The notes: generated by a model not told the origin, from the letters alone. Positions 6,946-16,087 are shown, counted from the first letter of the stretch. The stretch is 64,000 nt of DNA from Nitrospira sp. (GCA_035968315.1 JAVYIN010000006.1:122475-186474), one strand, 5' to 3'. Translations and numbers: made by a program.

Positions 6946-8148
6946 TTACGCCGTGCCCGCATTCTCCAGAGGAATCTGCGCACGCACTTCGGTCCCTCGT
7001 CCCGCCTCCGAGCGGATCACGAGGGCTCCTCCTAACGCTCGTGCCCGCTCTTGCATGCCAAGCAGCCCCAGCGTCCACCGATCGGACGCGCCGGCCTTCG
7101 ACTCCGGCAGGGAAAAACCGACGCCATTATCTTTGATGCGCAGTTCGAATCCTGCCCCGGATTTTCGCAGCGTCACGTCCAGCCTGGATGCGTTCGCATG
7201 ACGCAGCACATTGGTCACCGCCTCCTGCACGATCCGAAAGCAGACCACTGCCTTATCGGCTGAGGGCTCCTTGGGCAAGTCCTCAGCGTCGACGTGCGCC
7301 ACAATTCCGGCCCGCTCGGCCTGCCGCATGACATACCATCGAATCGCGGGCACCAACCCGAGATCGTCCAGCAGCGACGGGCGCAGATCCAGCGAGAGAT
7401 CCCGTATGCGCTTCAGCAGAGAGTCCAAAATCCCCAAACTATCATTCAACGTCTCTGCGACTTGCCTCGTATCGGCCACACGCTGCATGGTCTGAAGATT
7501 CATCTTCAGCGCCGTGAGCGCCGTTCCAACTTCATCATGCAGATCATGAGCCAGCACTCTCCGCTCCTGCTCTTGGACTTGCATCAGTTGGCGGGAGAGC
7601 GCTTGCAGCTGGCCATGGGCATCCCGAAGCCCTTCCTCCGCCTCCCGGCGGGTCAGGTAAGAGGACAGGCTGTCGGCGAGCGAATCGATAAGGTGCCGTT
7701 CTTCGAGAAGAAAGGAGCCCTCCGATTCCACGGGCCGCTCCTGCAGATAGGCCACCTCGATCCATCCTTTTCGTCCCGTCGAGGTGGCCAGTGGAGCCCG
7801 TTGCATCCAGGGAGTTTCTTGAAAATCCGGCGTGCTGACAGTTATGCCGTCGAATTGAATCCGCGCAACTGCGATGTCGGGATATTGCCACGCCGGCGGA
7901 AGAAGGGCCGCCACCTCTGTGAGAACTTCTTCCAGCGGTTTCGTACGGTCTTGCAACAGACGAACGGTGCCGTGCAGCGCCGTCAGCTCTTTGACCCGTT
8001 CGCCAAGGTAGTGCAAGAGGCGTTGCCGGTCATCCTCATGTTGAACTGCCTCTTCCGAGCGCGGGCGCTCAGAAGACCGGACTGCATCAACAGGCTGGTC
8101 AGATCGTCTGGCAGGAGGGGGCTGACGGAGCGGCCGTCGTGAGCTCAT
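6946..8148 (-). CDS. Cytoplasmic NarX/LiaS-type histidine kinase
   Basis: A 400-residue kinase without membrane segments. After a disordered Pro/Arg-rich start (1-40) comes a GAF-like sensor region (about 50-170: LHGTVRLLQDRTKPLEEVL, SLADSLSSYLTRREAEE). This is followed by a dimerisation/phosphoacceptor domain of the HisKA_3 type (ERRVLAHDLHDEVGTALTAL, phospho-His204) and an ATPase domain (RIVQEAVTNVLRHANAS, DNGVGF, GLLGMQERARALGG). It is the partner of the downstream NarL-type regulator. The signal is probably cytoplasmic and small-molecule or redox in nature, but no haem or Fe-S cysteines are visible. Confidence 0.93.
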   Translation of the reverse strand: MSSRRPLRQPPPARRSDQPVDAVRSSERPRSEEAVQHEDDRQRLLHYLGERVKELTALHGTVRLLQDRTKPLEEVLTEVAALLPPAWQYPDIAVARIQFDGITVSTPDFQETPWMQRAPLATSTGRKGWIEVAYLQERPVESEGSFLLEERHLIDSLADSLSSYLTRREAEEGLRDAHGQLQALSRQLMQVQEQERRVLAHDLHDEVGTALTALKMNLQTMQRVADTRQVAETLNDSLGILDSLLKRIRDLSLDLRPSLLDDLGLVPAIRWYVMRQAERAGIVAHVDAEDLPKEPSADKAVVCFRIVQEAVTNVLRHANASRLDVTLRKSGAGFELRIKDNGVGFSLPESKAGASDRWTLGLLGMQERARALGGALVIRSEAGRGTEVRAQIPLENAGTA

Positions 8149-8226
8149 AGATGCACCGGCGGAACTCTCACGGAAAATGGAATGGGAGAAATCCTATCGA
8201 GAATCAGAGTCAACATGCAACATCGG

Positions 8227-8682
8227 TCAAGGCTTGATATACGCCCATCCCTGCTCCTGCCGCTCCATCAACCGCACCATCGCCGGCACCGTCTCCCCCA
8301 CCTCGCCGATCAAATCATCCCGCGTCACCTTCATGGCCTTCATCGTGTTGGAACAGGCCGTGATCTTCACCCCGTAGTCTGCTTTCAATTGAGCTAATTC
8401 AGGCCCAAGCGTCGTCGTGCTTGTCATCAGCAGCGACAGCCCTGCTCCATGCGCCACCAGTTCGAGCTGGAGCCGCTCACGCCCCACTTCCTGATAGAGG
8501 TGCCGGATATTGTTCAACACGCCCCGCTGCACCTTCTCCTCGCCCGAGTTCAGCTGCATCACCACGCGATGCAGCTTCTGCGTGCCGCCGCTTTCAACGG
8601 AGTCCGCCCCCAAGACCATCTGACGCGGCCCCCACGCAGCCACGAGCAGGACGATCAGCGCGATCTGCTTCCACATAGACAT
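8227..8682 (-). CDS. Exported DsrE/DsrF-like protein
   Basis: A 151-residue protein with a signal peptide (about 1-25, ending VLGA) and a single DsrE-like domain (HRVVMQLNSGEEKVQRGVLNNIRHL, then LVAHGAGLSLL). Cys110 in GVKITACSNTM sits at the position of the sulfur-accepting cysteine of DsrE/TusD-like proteins. The export signal is notable: most sulfurtransferase members are cytoplasmic. Two ATGs (8682, 8676) fit the purine-rich ribosome site. It ends an operon with a cytochrome and a VIT1-like protein. A periplasmic sulfur-binding role is plausible but not shown. Confidence 0.82.
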   Translation of the reverse strand: MSMWKQIALIVLLVAAWGPRQMVLGADSVESGGTQKLHRVVMQLNSGEEKVQRGVLNNIRHLYQEVGRERLQLELVAHGAGLSLLMTSTTTLGPELAQLKADYGVKITACSNTMKAMKVTRDDLIGEVGETVPAMVRLMERQEQGWAYIKP

Positions 8683-8693
8683 CCCCTTTCCCC

Positions 8694-9248
8694 TCACGGG
8701 GCACTGGTCACCTGTCGCATCAATTGCGTCACCGCCCACAGCAGAAACGCGCCGTAGACGAATCCGAAAAACCAGGGGAAACTGATCGCTCGATGAGCCC
8801 ACCACTGCCGGTGCTGGCGAAACGCCCAGTTCGGCTGGAACACCGGAGGCTCATTCCGTCGATCTTCGATCGGCTGCCTCGTTTCGTGCAGCTGATAGAC
8901 GCTTGTGATCAGCTTCTGCCCCTTCCACTCCGGATCCTGTTCAATTCCGCGCAGCCGCCATTCCCACAACGCATTCTGGCCCGACAGCCGGCCCAGGACA
9001 ATCGCCATTTGCAGGCACAGGAGAATGCCGAACACGCAGAGGAGGCCGATCAAGACCGTGAATGACCAGGCCAGCGACTCCCGCGAGACAATCAACCCGA
9101 TGACCGCGACAAAGATAGAGTTGGCCGTCAAATAGTCCGAAAGCATGGTGTGATAGTCGCGGACCCCGGAGGTCCAGAGCATGAGCAAATGCTCGTAGGT
9201 GGACGCAAGGGAGGAGCCTCGCGGCATCGTCATGGCATCGTGGCTCAC
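8694..9248 (-). CDS. Four-helix-type membrane protein, possibly RipA family
   Basis: About 184 residues from a GTG at 9248, preceded by AAAGGA. Hydrophobic helices are at roughly 42-60, 64-88 and 150-172; the cytosolic middle carries W-E-W-R-L-R-G-I-E-Q-D and K-L-I-T-S-V-Y. The layout (two helices, a conserved polar loop, a last helix) resembles RipA-family octameric membrane proteins, but I cannot verify that. It is 11 bp upstream of the DsrE-like gene and 13 bp downstream of the VIT1-like gene, so it is in the same transcript. Function unknown. Confidence 0.7.
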   Translation of the reverse strand: MSHDAMTMPRGSSLASTYEHLLMLWTSGVRDYHTMLSDYLTANSIFVAVIGLIVSRESLAWSFTVLIGLLCVFGILLCLQMAIVLGRLSGQNALWEWRLRGIEQDPEWKGQKLITSVYQLHETRQPIEDRRNEPPVFQPNWAFRQHRQWWAHRAISFPWFFGFVYGAFLLWAVTQLMRQVTSAP

Positions 9249-9261
9249 GGGAGAGGTCCTT

Positions 9262-9744
9262 TCATTCCGCCTTAATAAGTTCTTGCACCCAATCACCGAG
9301 CGTATGCGTGAGAATCACCACGCACAAGGCGATCAGTAGATGCTCGCCAATGACCCTCCACGGAGAAATCGCTTGTGCTCGCGCAACAAACAGGCTGAGC
9401 ACCGCCAGCAAGAGCAGGCCCCAGACGACGCTGATCACAATCGCCTGATCCAACGGGAGCATCAAAACCGGAACCGCAAAGGTCATCGCAATCACGAACT
9501 TCGCGGCGAACGTCGCCAGCGTCGCTTCCCAGACATGCCTCGCAGGACCGCTGTTCTTCGATTCCTCGGACACATGAATGCCGAGGGCATCCGACATGGC
9601 ATCGGCAACGGCAATGGTCAGAATCCCGCCGAGCACAATGGCACGCGAATGAGTTCCTGAATGCAGCCCCACCATCAGGCCGAGTGTCGTGATGACGCCC
9701 GAGGTGAGTCCGAAACTCAGCCCGGTTTTCCATGACAGCTTCAT
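9262..9744 (-). CDS. VIT1/CCC1-like membrane protein
   Basis: A 160-residue protein with five hydrophobic segments. The start MKLSWKTGLSFGLTSGVITTLGLMVGLHSGT matches the first helix of the VIT1/CCC1 family (pattern G-L-x-x-G-x-x-x-T-L-x-L-x-V-G), and A-D-A-M-S-D-A-L-G-I-H-V-S-E-E fits the second. Family members move Fe(II) or Mn(II) out of the cytosol into vacuoles or across membranes. A GTG three codons upstream (9753) is an alternative start. It overlaps neither neighbour but is tightly packed behind the cytochrome gene. Metal specificity is not readable. Confidence 0.78.
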   Translation of the reverse strand: MKLSWKTGLSFGLTSGVITTLGLMVGLHSGTHSRAIVLGGILTIAVADAMSDALGIHVSEESKNSGPARHVWEATLATFAAKFVIAMTFAVPVLMLPLDQAIVISVVWGLLLLAVLSLFVARAQAISPWRVIGEHLLIALCVVILTHTLGDWVQELIKAE

Positions 9745-9754
9745 GACCGCCACA

Positions 9755-10105
9755 TCATCGCGGGAATGTCAGCAGATAGGCCAGCACGTCACGGATGGCT
9801 TCGTCCGACATCGTGGACTGCCAGGCATCCATCGCGGTGTTCGGCCGTCCCTCGTGAATACTCTTCAAGAGCCGGGAGTCCGGCTTGAGCAGCACCTCGC
9901 TTGACGTGAGATCCGCCACCGGCGGGTTCAACGTCATGACCCCGTCCCCTCTTCCTTGCGGACCATGACAAGCCAGACAATATTTTTCATACAACAGCTT
10001 CCCTCGCACCAGATTGCGTTCACCGGCCGTCAACCCGGATGTGGGTGCCAATAACCAACAGCAGGCCATGATGGCGCAGATCAAGGAGCCACGAGTGATC
10101 GTCAT
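9755..10105 (-). CDS. Single-haem c-type cytochrome (paralogue of the 3.2-kb gene)
   Basis: A 116-residue exported cytochrome: signal peptide 1-27, haem motif CLACH (43-47), a second conserved block RPNTAMDAWQSTMSDEAIRDVLAYLLTF at the C-terminus, where the Met of TAMDAW is a likely axial ligand. The ATG at 10105 follows AAAGGGAA. It is closely related to the cytochrome at 3198-3566, suggesting a duplicated electron carrier used in different operons. Here it follows the Mla auxiliary lipoprotein gene by 22 bp. Confidence 0.9.
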   Translation of the reverse strand: MTITRGSLICAIMACCWLLAPTSGLTAGERNLVRGKLLYEKYCLACHGPQGRGDGVMTLNPPVADLTSSEVLLKPDSRLLKSIHEGRPNTAMDAWQSTMSDEAIRDVLAYLLTFPR

Positions 10106-10127
10106 GCCGTTCCCTTTCTGTGTCGTG

Positions 10128-10763
10128 TCACGAACGCCCGCAGACAGGTGCGCGCCGTACACAGCCCTGCAGCCAGGCGCCGATCTGATCCAGCAGCGCC
10201 GCCATCGCCCGATTGGCCGCCACCACGCCGCCATAGGCATCGCCGCTGGGCGCGTCCTCCAACGCCTCAAAGGTTCGGGCCCCGACAACTCTGGACTCCT
10301 TGAGGTCGATCAACTGCGTGCGAACCGTCATGCGCACACGGCTGGGCTGCTGCAAGAACTCCTGTTGCACGGCGAACCCAGAGGAGTCGAGACGATAATC
10401 TCCACGCCCAGCTCCCGGCAAGGGGAGGACGGCGCGCCAAGATCCACTCCGATCCAACGACTGAATGAGCAAGGACGTCAACATGCGCGCCGGCGCGTCG
10501 GCCCATTGGCTCTGCGCAAAATACTCCACCTCATACAGCCGTTTGAAAAACACCATGCGCGGCGTCTCAAACCCAGGCTCGGCCTGAGCGGGACTGACGA
10601 GGAGCGAGGGTCCGTTGCTGTCAGCCGGTCGAGCCTCACCGAAAGACTCACCGAGAACCAGCTGATAGGTATGCAGGGGCAGTGCGTCGCCGCGAGGCGA
10701 CAGGCAGCCAGCACCCACCGCCATCCAGGCCACTAAAACTGCTATCACCCCAAATCTCATCAT
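10128..10763 (-). CDS. MCE-system auxiliary lipoprotein (PqiC / ABC_trans_aux type)
   Basis: A 211-residue lipoprotein: signal MMRFGVIAVLVAWMAVGAGC with lipobox Cys20. The mature domain has the ABC-transport auxiliary pattern: an early Y-Q-L-V-L-G strand, VEYFAQSQWADAPARMLTSLLIQSL, then a strand-rich region and AANRAMAALLDQIGAWL at the end. Such proteins sit with MlaE/MlaF/MlaD-type genes and link the MCE ring to the outer membrane. A 124-bp palindromic repeat separates it from the mlaD-type gene. Confidence 0.85.
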   Translation of the reverse strand: MMRFGVIAVLVAWMAVGAGCLSPRGDALPLHTYQLVLGESFGEARPADSNGPSLLVSPAQAEPGFETPRMVFFKRLYEVEYFAQSQWADAPARMLTSLLIQSLDRSGSWRAVLPLPGAGRGDYRLDSSGFAVQQEFLQQPSRVRMTVRTQLIDLKESRVVGARTFEALEDAPSGDAYGGVVAANRAMAALLDQIGAWLQGCVRRAPVCGRS

Positions 10764-10781
10764 GTGCCCAGTTCCTCCATC

Positions 10782-10905
10782 GCAGGATGCTCAAAAAGGC
10801 CATCCGGCAAGGCCGCAGCGAGCGAAGGGGCGAGGCGTACGCTTCGGTACGTTGAGCCTCTGAGCGATGCGAGAACGACGCTGGGGGACTTTTTCAGCAT
10901 CCTGC
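10782..10905. repeat. 124-bp imperfect palindrome (MITE/REP-like element)
   Basis: The ends are GCAGGATGCTcAAAAAGgCC and, on the other strand, GCAGGATGCTgAAAAAGtCC, differing at two positions. The interior folds back on itself (GAGGCGTACGCTTCGGTACGTTGAGCCTC core at 10837-10862). The right end touches the mlaD-type stop codon (TAG 10907-10905). There is no reading frame. As RNA it would form a long hairpin, so it may end or attenuate transcription between mlaD and the lipoprotein gene. Confidence 0.85.
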
Positions 10906-11867
10906 TATTCACCGGGTCCGCGCGGCGGCGGCGTTCGACCAAACACCAGCGAGTTGGGCTCGCGCTCCAGATCGCGCGCCACACGAGACAACGTGGCAGC
11001 CAGCTGACGGAGTTCCGCCACCAGCATGCCCGCCTCAGGCAACGTCTGCCGCGAAAACTGCTCCAATTCGGGACGCGTCTCCTTCACCACTGCTCCCACG
11101 GCCTTGCTGGCATGGGCCAGCTCTTCCGCCACGGTCCGCAACGAGGCCGCGCTTGTATTGATTTTCGCCAGCAGGACCGGAACCTGTTCATTGAGCGCGC
11201 CCGTCACCCTCACAAGATTGTCCGCGCTCTGCGCCGCGCCCTCCAGGCCGCGCTCTACCTGCGCCTTGTGGGCCGCGACCATCTGCGCCACATCCGAGAG
11301 ATCCTTGATCGTGCGTTTCAGCGCCGTGCGATTGTCTTCATCCAGCACTTCCGCCGCTCCCTTGGCCACCGTATCCAAATCCGCCAGGAGTGTGGTCAGC
11401 CCCTTTTCAGAGAGCAGCCGCGAAATGGCTTCGTCGAGCCGGAAGAACAGCGACGGCCCCGTCTGGATCACCGGATATTTGTGTCCCTCCAAGGCCTGCA
11501 ACGGGGGCGTTTCACGGCTGCCCCCGGTTAAATTGACCGTCGCCAGGCCGGTCAGCCCTTGCGTCTGAAGAACCGCAACCGTATCGGTCTTGATAGGGGT
11601 CCCGCGGACAATATCCAGAGTCAGCCGCACCTCCTCGGGATTCTCTGGATTCAGCGCAATGTCTCTCACGCGACCAACGTCCACCCCCCGATACTTCACG
11701 GTCGAATCCACACTCAATCCTGCGACAGACTCCCGCATATACGCTTCATACCGCTCGTAAACGCCCCGATAGTCGGTCTTCCCCAGCCACAACACACCGG
11801 CCAGGATCGCGGCGCCCAACACGGCGACGAACAACCCGACAACGAGATAGTTCACCTTCGGTTCCAT
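10905..11867 (-). CDS. mlaD: MlaD/MCE-domain periplasmic lipid-binding protein
   Basis: A 320-residue protein with one N-terminal membrane anchor (7-30) and an MCE domain directly after it (about 38-118: VAGLSVDSTVKYRGVDVGRVRDIAL ... GLTGLATVNLTGG). The remainder (150-300) is long and helical (AEVLDEDNRTALKRTIKDLSDVAQMV, AGMLVAELRQLAATLSRVARDLEREP), as in the longer MCE proteins that build a hydrophobic tunnel. It works with the permease and ATPase encoded upstream to carry phospholipids between membranes. The stop codon abuts the 124-bp palindrome. Confidence 0.92.
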   Translation of the reverse strand: MEPKVNYLVVGLFVAVLGAAILAGVLWLGKTDYRGVYERYEAYMRESVAGLSVDSTVKYRGVDVGRVRDIALNPENPEEVRLTLDIVRGTPIKTDTVAVLQTQGLTGLATVNLTGGSRETPPLQALEGHKYPVIQTGPSLFFRLDEAISRLLSEKGLTTLLADLDTVAKGAAEVLDEDNRTALKRTIKDLSDVAQMVAAHKAQVERGLEGAAQSADNLVRVTGALNEQVPVLLAKINTSAASLRTVAEELAHASKAVGAVVKETRPELEQFSRQTLPEAGMLVAELRQLAATLSRVARDLEREPNSLVFGRTPPPRGPGE

Positions 11868-11879
11868 GCAGCGCCCCCG

Positions 11880-12698
11880 TCACACATTTCGGTCCCGCCC
11901 GTTCCACGCCGCCTGCTCGCTCGCGGCGCGCCCACGCGGACCGTGGAAGTATTCCCGCACGACGGGGTCCTCCGATTGCGCCAGCTCCGGCATCGTCCCG
12001 ACTCCCAACACCCGGCCGTTGCCCAACACAGCCACCCGATCGGCGATGCGCCACAGCGAATCCAAATCATGCGTGACCATGACCACCGTCAGTCCCAACA
12101 GGCCTTTCAGAGAGAGGACCAGGTCGTCGAAGCCAGCGGCAATCATCGGATCCAAACCGGCCGTCGGCTCATCCAGGAACAACAGCTCGGGATCCATGAC
12201 GATCGCGCGCGCCAGCGCCGCCCGCCGCCGCATCCCGCCGCTCAACTCGCTGGGATATTTCGTGGCACTCTCCGGCGGCAGTCCCACCATCCCAATCTTG
12301 ACGGCCACGATCTCACGAATGAGCGCCGGACTCATGACGGTATATTCACGCAACGGCACCGCCACGTTTTCCGCCAGCGTCAATGAACTGAACAGCGCCC
12401 CGTGCTGAAACATCACCCCGAACCGCCGATGGAGCGGCGTCCCGTCATATTCCTCCAGCGAGCGGCTGTCCACGCCAAAGAGGCGGATGGCCCCGGACGA
12501 AGGCGTCAGCAATCCCACGATCTCGCGCAACAACGTGGACTTGCCACACCCGTTTCCGCCGGCGATGGCAAAGACCTCGCCTTGCCGCACCGACAGGCTG
12601 ACATCCGCATGCACCACGGCCTCCCCGAACCGAGTTGCCACATGGCTGACCTCGATAATCGAGGTTGGCGGTGAAGCCTGAGACTCGGCAATTCCCAC
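11880..12698 (-). CDS. mlaF: MlaF-type ABC transporter ATPase
   Basis: About 272 residues from a GTG at 12698; an upstream in-frame start at 12776 would run into the mlaE-type gene and adds a non-conserved leader. Motifs: Walker A GGNGCGKST, Q-loop MFQHGALF, signature LSGGMRRRAALARA, Walker B LLFLDEPTAGLDP, and the switch His in VMVTHD. The C-terminal tail (HGPRGRAASEQAAWN) is typical of the subfamily. It powers the MlaE-MlaD complex and is separated by 12 bp from mlaD. Confidence 0.93.
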   Translation of the reverse strand: MGIAESQASPPTSIIEVSHVATRFGEAVVHADVSLSVRQGEVFAIAGGNGCGKSTLLREIVGLLTPSSGAIRLFGVDSRSLEEYDGTPLHRRFGVMFQHGALFSSLTLAENVAVPLREYTVMSPALIREIVAVKIGMVGLPPESATKYPSELSGGMRRRAALARAIVMDPELLFLDEPTAGLDPMIAAGFDDLVLSLKGLLGLTVVMVTHDLDSLWRIADRVAVLGNGRVLGVGTMPELAQSEDPVVREYFHGPRGRAASEQAAWNGRDRNV

Positions 12699-12735
12699 TA
12701 GCCTCTTACCTCGCGCCTCTTGCCCATACTTCCCA

Positions 12736-13854
12736 TCACAGATCCCACCAATTGAGCAGAATGCTGCAAATCGCATCGAACACGATCACCAAAAAGATCC
12801 CCTGCACGACACTGATGGTGGTATGCCGCCCGACATCGTCCACGCCGCCACGAATTTGAAAACCTTGATAACATCCTACGAGAGCGATGATGACGGCAAA
12901 GAACGGGGCCTTGCCGATCCCGATCAGAAAATGCCGCACCGCCACAGCCTCTTCAAATCGAGACACAAACTCCGTAAAGCTCACGTTGAGCTGCCCCGAA
13001 GCGATCAGCATGCCCCCAAAGACCCCCAGCACATCCGCGTACACGGTGAGCAACGGCAAGGCAATCACCAGCGCCAGCGTTCTCGGGATGACGAGCAGGT
13101 TCATCGGGGAGATGCCGAGCGTGCGCACCGCATCCAGCTCTTCCGTCACCTTCATGGTCCCGATCTCAGCGGCATAGGCCGACCCCGAGCGTCCGGCAAT
13201 CAAAATGGCCACGATGAGCGGCGCGATCTCCCGCAACAGCGAGATCCCGACTAAATCCACGATGAAAATGTTCGTCCCGAATTTTCGCAACTGTTCGGCG
13301 CCCTGATAGGCGATCACGACGCCCACCAGAAAGGTGAGCAATCCCGTGATCAGCAAGGCATTCACGCCATCGATGTGGAGCATCCGCAAGAGCGACTGCC
13401 AGCGAATCAACCGCGGCTGCAACACCACACGAGACAAGGCCACGGTGCTCTCGCCAAGAAACGTCAGGCCACGACGGCCGCACTCCCATCGATACCAGGC
13501 GGCCCGCCCAAGCCGCTCCATGCCGGTTCTTCGCGCCGCCAAAGGCTCCGCAGCGCGGCCCGCCCGCTGAGCGCCGACCAGCTGAACGAGCCCCTCGAAC
13601 TCCGGCCGCAGGCCTTCCACCGCCGGCTTCGGCCCCCTGCGATAGATGGTCTGAAGAGTCTGTTGAAGCAACACGGCACCGCCTGTATCCAAGGCGGTCA
13701 TGTCGCTCGCATCGCACAGCACCCCACTGCCCTCAGGCCAGCGAAGCGCCAAAATTTGGCGTTCGAGATCCGCCAAATTTGGCAACGTCCACCGCCCACG
13801 GCAGTAGATCACCTTGCCCGAAATTTGAACCGATGCCGGCTGGCCCACAGTCAC
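12736..13854 (-). CDS. mlaE: MlaE-family permease with N-terminal STAS domain
   Basis: A 372-residue fusion. Residues 1-100 form a STAS-like domain (GSGVLCDASDMTALDTGGAVLLQQTLQ); in E. coli this function is a separate protein, MlaB. Residues 130-370 are the MlaE permease with several membrane helices and the conserved blocks REIAPLIVAILIAGRSGSAYAAEIGTMKVTEELDAV and GMLIASGQLN. The start may be GTG 13854 or GTG 13848; the latter has better spacing from AGGGAG. The mlaF-type start lies 37 bp after the stop. It is the first gene of the Mla-type operon. Confidence 0.93.
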   Translation of the reverse strand: MTVGQPASVQISGKVIYCRGRWTLPNLADLERQILALRWPEGSGVLCDASDMTALDTGGAVLLQQTLQTIYRRGPKPAVEGLRPEFEGLVQLVGAQRAGRAAEPLAARRTGMERLGRAAWYRWECGRRGLTFLGESTVALSRVVLQPRLIRWQSLLRMLHIDGVNALLITGLLTFLVGVVIAYQGAEQLRKFGTNIFIVDLVGISLLREIAPLIVAILIAGRSGSAYAAEIGTMKVTEELDAVRTLGISPMNLLVIPRTLALVIALPLLTVYADVLGVFGGMLIASGQLNVSFTEFVSRFEEAVAVRHFLIGIGKAPFFAVIIALVGCYQGFQIRGGVDDVGRHTTISVVQGIFLVIVFDAICSILLNWWDL

Positions 13855-13901
13855 GCTCCCTATTGCAGGAGGACGATCCTGTCTCGCGGCTCGCTCGCGC
13901 C

Positions 13902-15704
13902 TCAGCCTTTTCCCATGATCGCCCGCAACTCCGCCCCGCTGATCACTTCCCGCTCCAGCAGCATCGTCGCGCCGGCGAGCAGGGCGGCTTTCTTGCCCGC
14001 CAGCAACTGTTTCACCCGTTCATACTGTCCATCGACGATCCGCCGGATTTCGCAGTCGATCTCACGGGCAGTCTCTTCCGAATAATCGCCCTTTTCCTGC
14101 GCCGTTTGAAGCTGAAGAAACTGCGGCTGCCGCTCCCGCTCCAAGGTAATCGCCCCCAGTTTCTCGCTCATCCCGTAGGCCTTCACCATGCTCTTGGCGA
14201 TGTCGGTGGCTTTCACCAGATCGTTTTGCGCGCCGGTCGAGGCCTCGCCAAATATCAGCTCTTCGGCAATCCGCCCGCCAAGGAGCACCGCCACTTTGTT
14301 CTCCAGCTCGGATTTCGTCATTAAGAATCGGTCTTCCGTCGGGAGTTGCAGCGTATAGCCGAGCGCCGCGATGCCGCGCGGAATGATCGAGATTTTCTGA
14401 ACCTGATCCGCTCCCGGCAAGGACAGCGCCACCAGGGCATGACCGGTTTCGTGATACGCCACCCGTTCTTTCTCCATCTTATTCAGAACGCGATTCTTTT
14501 TTTCCAGCCCCGCAATGACGCGCTCAACCGCCTCCTGCAGTTCGGAGATGCCAACCTGGTCCTTGCCACGGCGCACGGCCAACAGCGCCGCTTCGTTGAT
14601 AATGTTCGCCAGATCGGCGCCGGAAAAACCGGGGGTCATCGCCGCGATGTTTTCGAGATCCGCGTCCGGGCCTAGCGTCACCTGTTGTGCATGCACGCGA
14701 AGAATCGCGAGCCGGCCGCTCTTATCCGGCCGATCCACCAGGACATGGCGGTCGAACCGGCCCGCCCGCAACAAGGCCGGATCAAGAATCTCGGGCCGGT
14801 TGGTGGCCGCCATGAGAATGACGCCAATCCGCGGATCGAACCCATCCATCTCGACCAGCAACTGATTCAAAGTCTGCTCCCGTTCCTCATGCGCCATCGG
14901 CCCCATGCCGCGCGCCTTTCCCAACGCATCGAGTTCGTCGATGAAGATGATGCAGGGAGCCTTCAGTTTGGCCTGTTCGAACAGATCACGAACCCGGGCC
15001 GCGCCCACCCCCACGAACATTTCCACAAACTCCGACCCGCTGATGCTGAAGAACGTCACCCCGGCTTCGCCCGCGACGGCGCGGGCCAAGAGCGTCTTGC
15101 CGGTTCCCGGCGGACCGACCAGCAAAATCCCCTTTGGGATCTTTCCGCCCAGTTTCGTGAACTTTTCCGGTGTCTTGAGGAACTCGATTACCTCGCGGAG
15201 TTCTTCCTTCGCCTCATCCACTCCCGCCACATCGGCGAAGGTCACCTTCGTATCCTTTTCCGCATAAATCTTCGCCTTGGACTGCCCCACCTGCATAAAA
15301 CCGCCCTGCGCCTGGCCCAACCGGCGGAAAATAAAAAACCAGATCCCAAGAAACACGACGACCGGCAACATCCACGACAGCAGATCACGCCAGAAGGTGG
15401 TTTCGATCACCCCGGCGAATATGACACCGTGCTCATTAAGTTCCCGCACCAGATCGGGGTCCTCGACACGAATCGTCGTAAACAACTTCTGCTCTTTCGC
15501 CTCACCCTCGGGTTGGAGCTTCCCGGTCAGCACATGACTGCTCACCGACACCTCGGCCACTTTGCCTGTGGCCACCAAGGTCTTGAACTGGCTATAGGGC
15601 AGCTCTTCAACCTTGCTCAAGGCATGGATGAAATCGTGGACCAGGATCACGGCCCAGATGGCGAGAAACACATACCAGATGGAAAAGGAGATCTTTTTGT
15701 TCAT
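13902..15704 (-). CDS. ftsH: ATP-dependent zinc metalloprotease FtsH
   Basis: A 600-residue membrane protease: two transmembrane helices (about 7-25 and 106-126) flank a periplasmic domain. Then comes the AAA module with Walker A GPPGTGKT (197-204), Walker [10 protein letters not shown] (252-260), the second region of homology [19 protein letters not shown], and the zinc site HETGH (418-422). It degrades misfolded and short-lived membrane and cytosolic proteins. The start MNKKISF is chosen by alignment of the first helix; an upstream in-frame start at 15770 is unlikely. The C-terminus ends soon after the protease domain, without the longer tail of E. coli FtsH. Confidence 0.97.
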   Translation of the reverse strand: MNKKISFSIWYVFLAIWAVILVHDFIHALSKVEELPYSQFKTLVATGKVAEVSVSSHVLTGKLQPEGEAKEQKLFTTIRVEDPDLVRELNEHGVIFAGVIETTFWRDLLSWMLPVVVFLGIWFFIFRRLGQAQGGFMQVGQSKAKIYAEKDTKVTFADVAGVDEAKEELREVIEFLKTPEKFTKLGGKIPKGILLVGPPGTGKTLLARAVAGEAGVTFFSISGSEFVEMFVGVGAARVRDLFEQAKLKAPCIIFIDELDALGKARGMGPMAHEEREQTLNQLLVEMDGFDPRIGVILMAATNRPEILDPALLRAGRFDRHVLVDRPDKSGRLAILRVHAQQVTLGPDADLENIAAMTPGFSGADLANIINEAALLAVRRGKDQVGISELQEAVERVIAGLEKKNRVLNKMEKERVAYHETGHALVALSLPGADQVQKISIIPRGIAALGYTLQLPTEDRFLMTKSELENKVAVLLGGRIAEELIFGEASTGAQNDLVKATDIAKSMVKAYGMSEKLGAITLERERQPQFLQLQTAQEKGDYSEETAREIDCEIRRIVDGQYERVKQLLAGKKAALLAGATMLLEREVISGAELRAIMGKG

Positions 15705-15913
15705 AGGCACAGCCTGCCTTCTATGCTGAATTATTGCAAGGAGGGAGCCTGCGCCCCCCAAAGCGCTCACCGAACTTGCGCGAAATTATTGGGCAATCCG
15801 GGAACTGAGCTGACCAGGGGAGAGAAGCGCAGGGGAGTCTTGCTACAGGTTCAGACCAAGCGCTGTCGCGGAACGCAACAGAGGCTCGACTGCTTAGTCG
15901 CCCGCCGATCGAG

Positions 15914-16087
15914 TTATTTACACCCCTTGTAGGGGTCCTCGAACGTTGCTCCACACTCGAGACAACGCACCTGGCCCGTACGCTTCCCATCGAGACTCAA
16001 GACGTCGTCGATGAGGCGGGCATGGGGGCAGCAGGCTGTGTGGGGAGCCGGCATCGGCGAGGGGTGTTCGATCGTCTCATGCGACAT
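15914..16087 (-). CDS. Small cysteine-rich protein, possible zinc ribbon
   Basis: A 57-residue protein from ATG 16087, which has a GAGAGG site 7 bases upstream; a longer frame to 16243 lacks such a site. It contains a CCPH cluster (about residues 18-21), a CLECG motif and a terminal Cys, so a small metal-binding fold is possible. No family is recognised. It stands alone between ftsH and the RND permease gene, with about 190-bp gaps on either side in which no other gene is seen. Confidence 0.5.
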   Translation of the reverse strand: MSHETIEHPSPMPAPHTACCPHARLIDDVLSLDGKRTGQVRCLECGATFEDPYKGCK

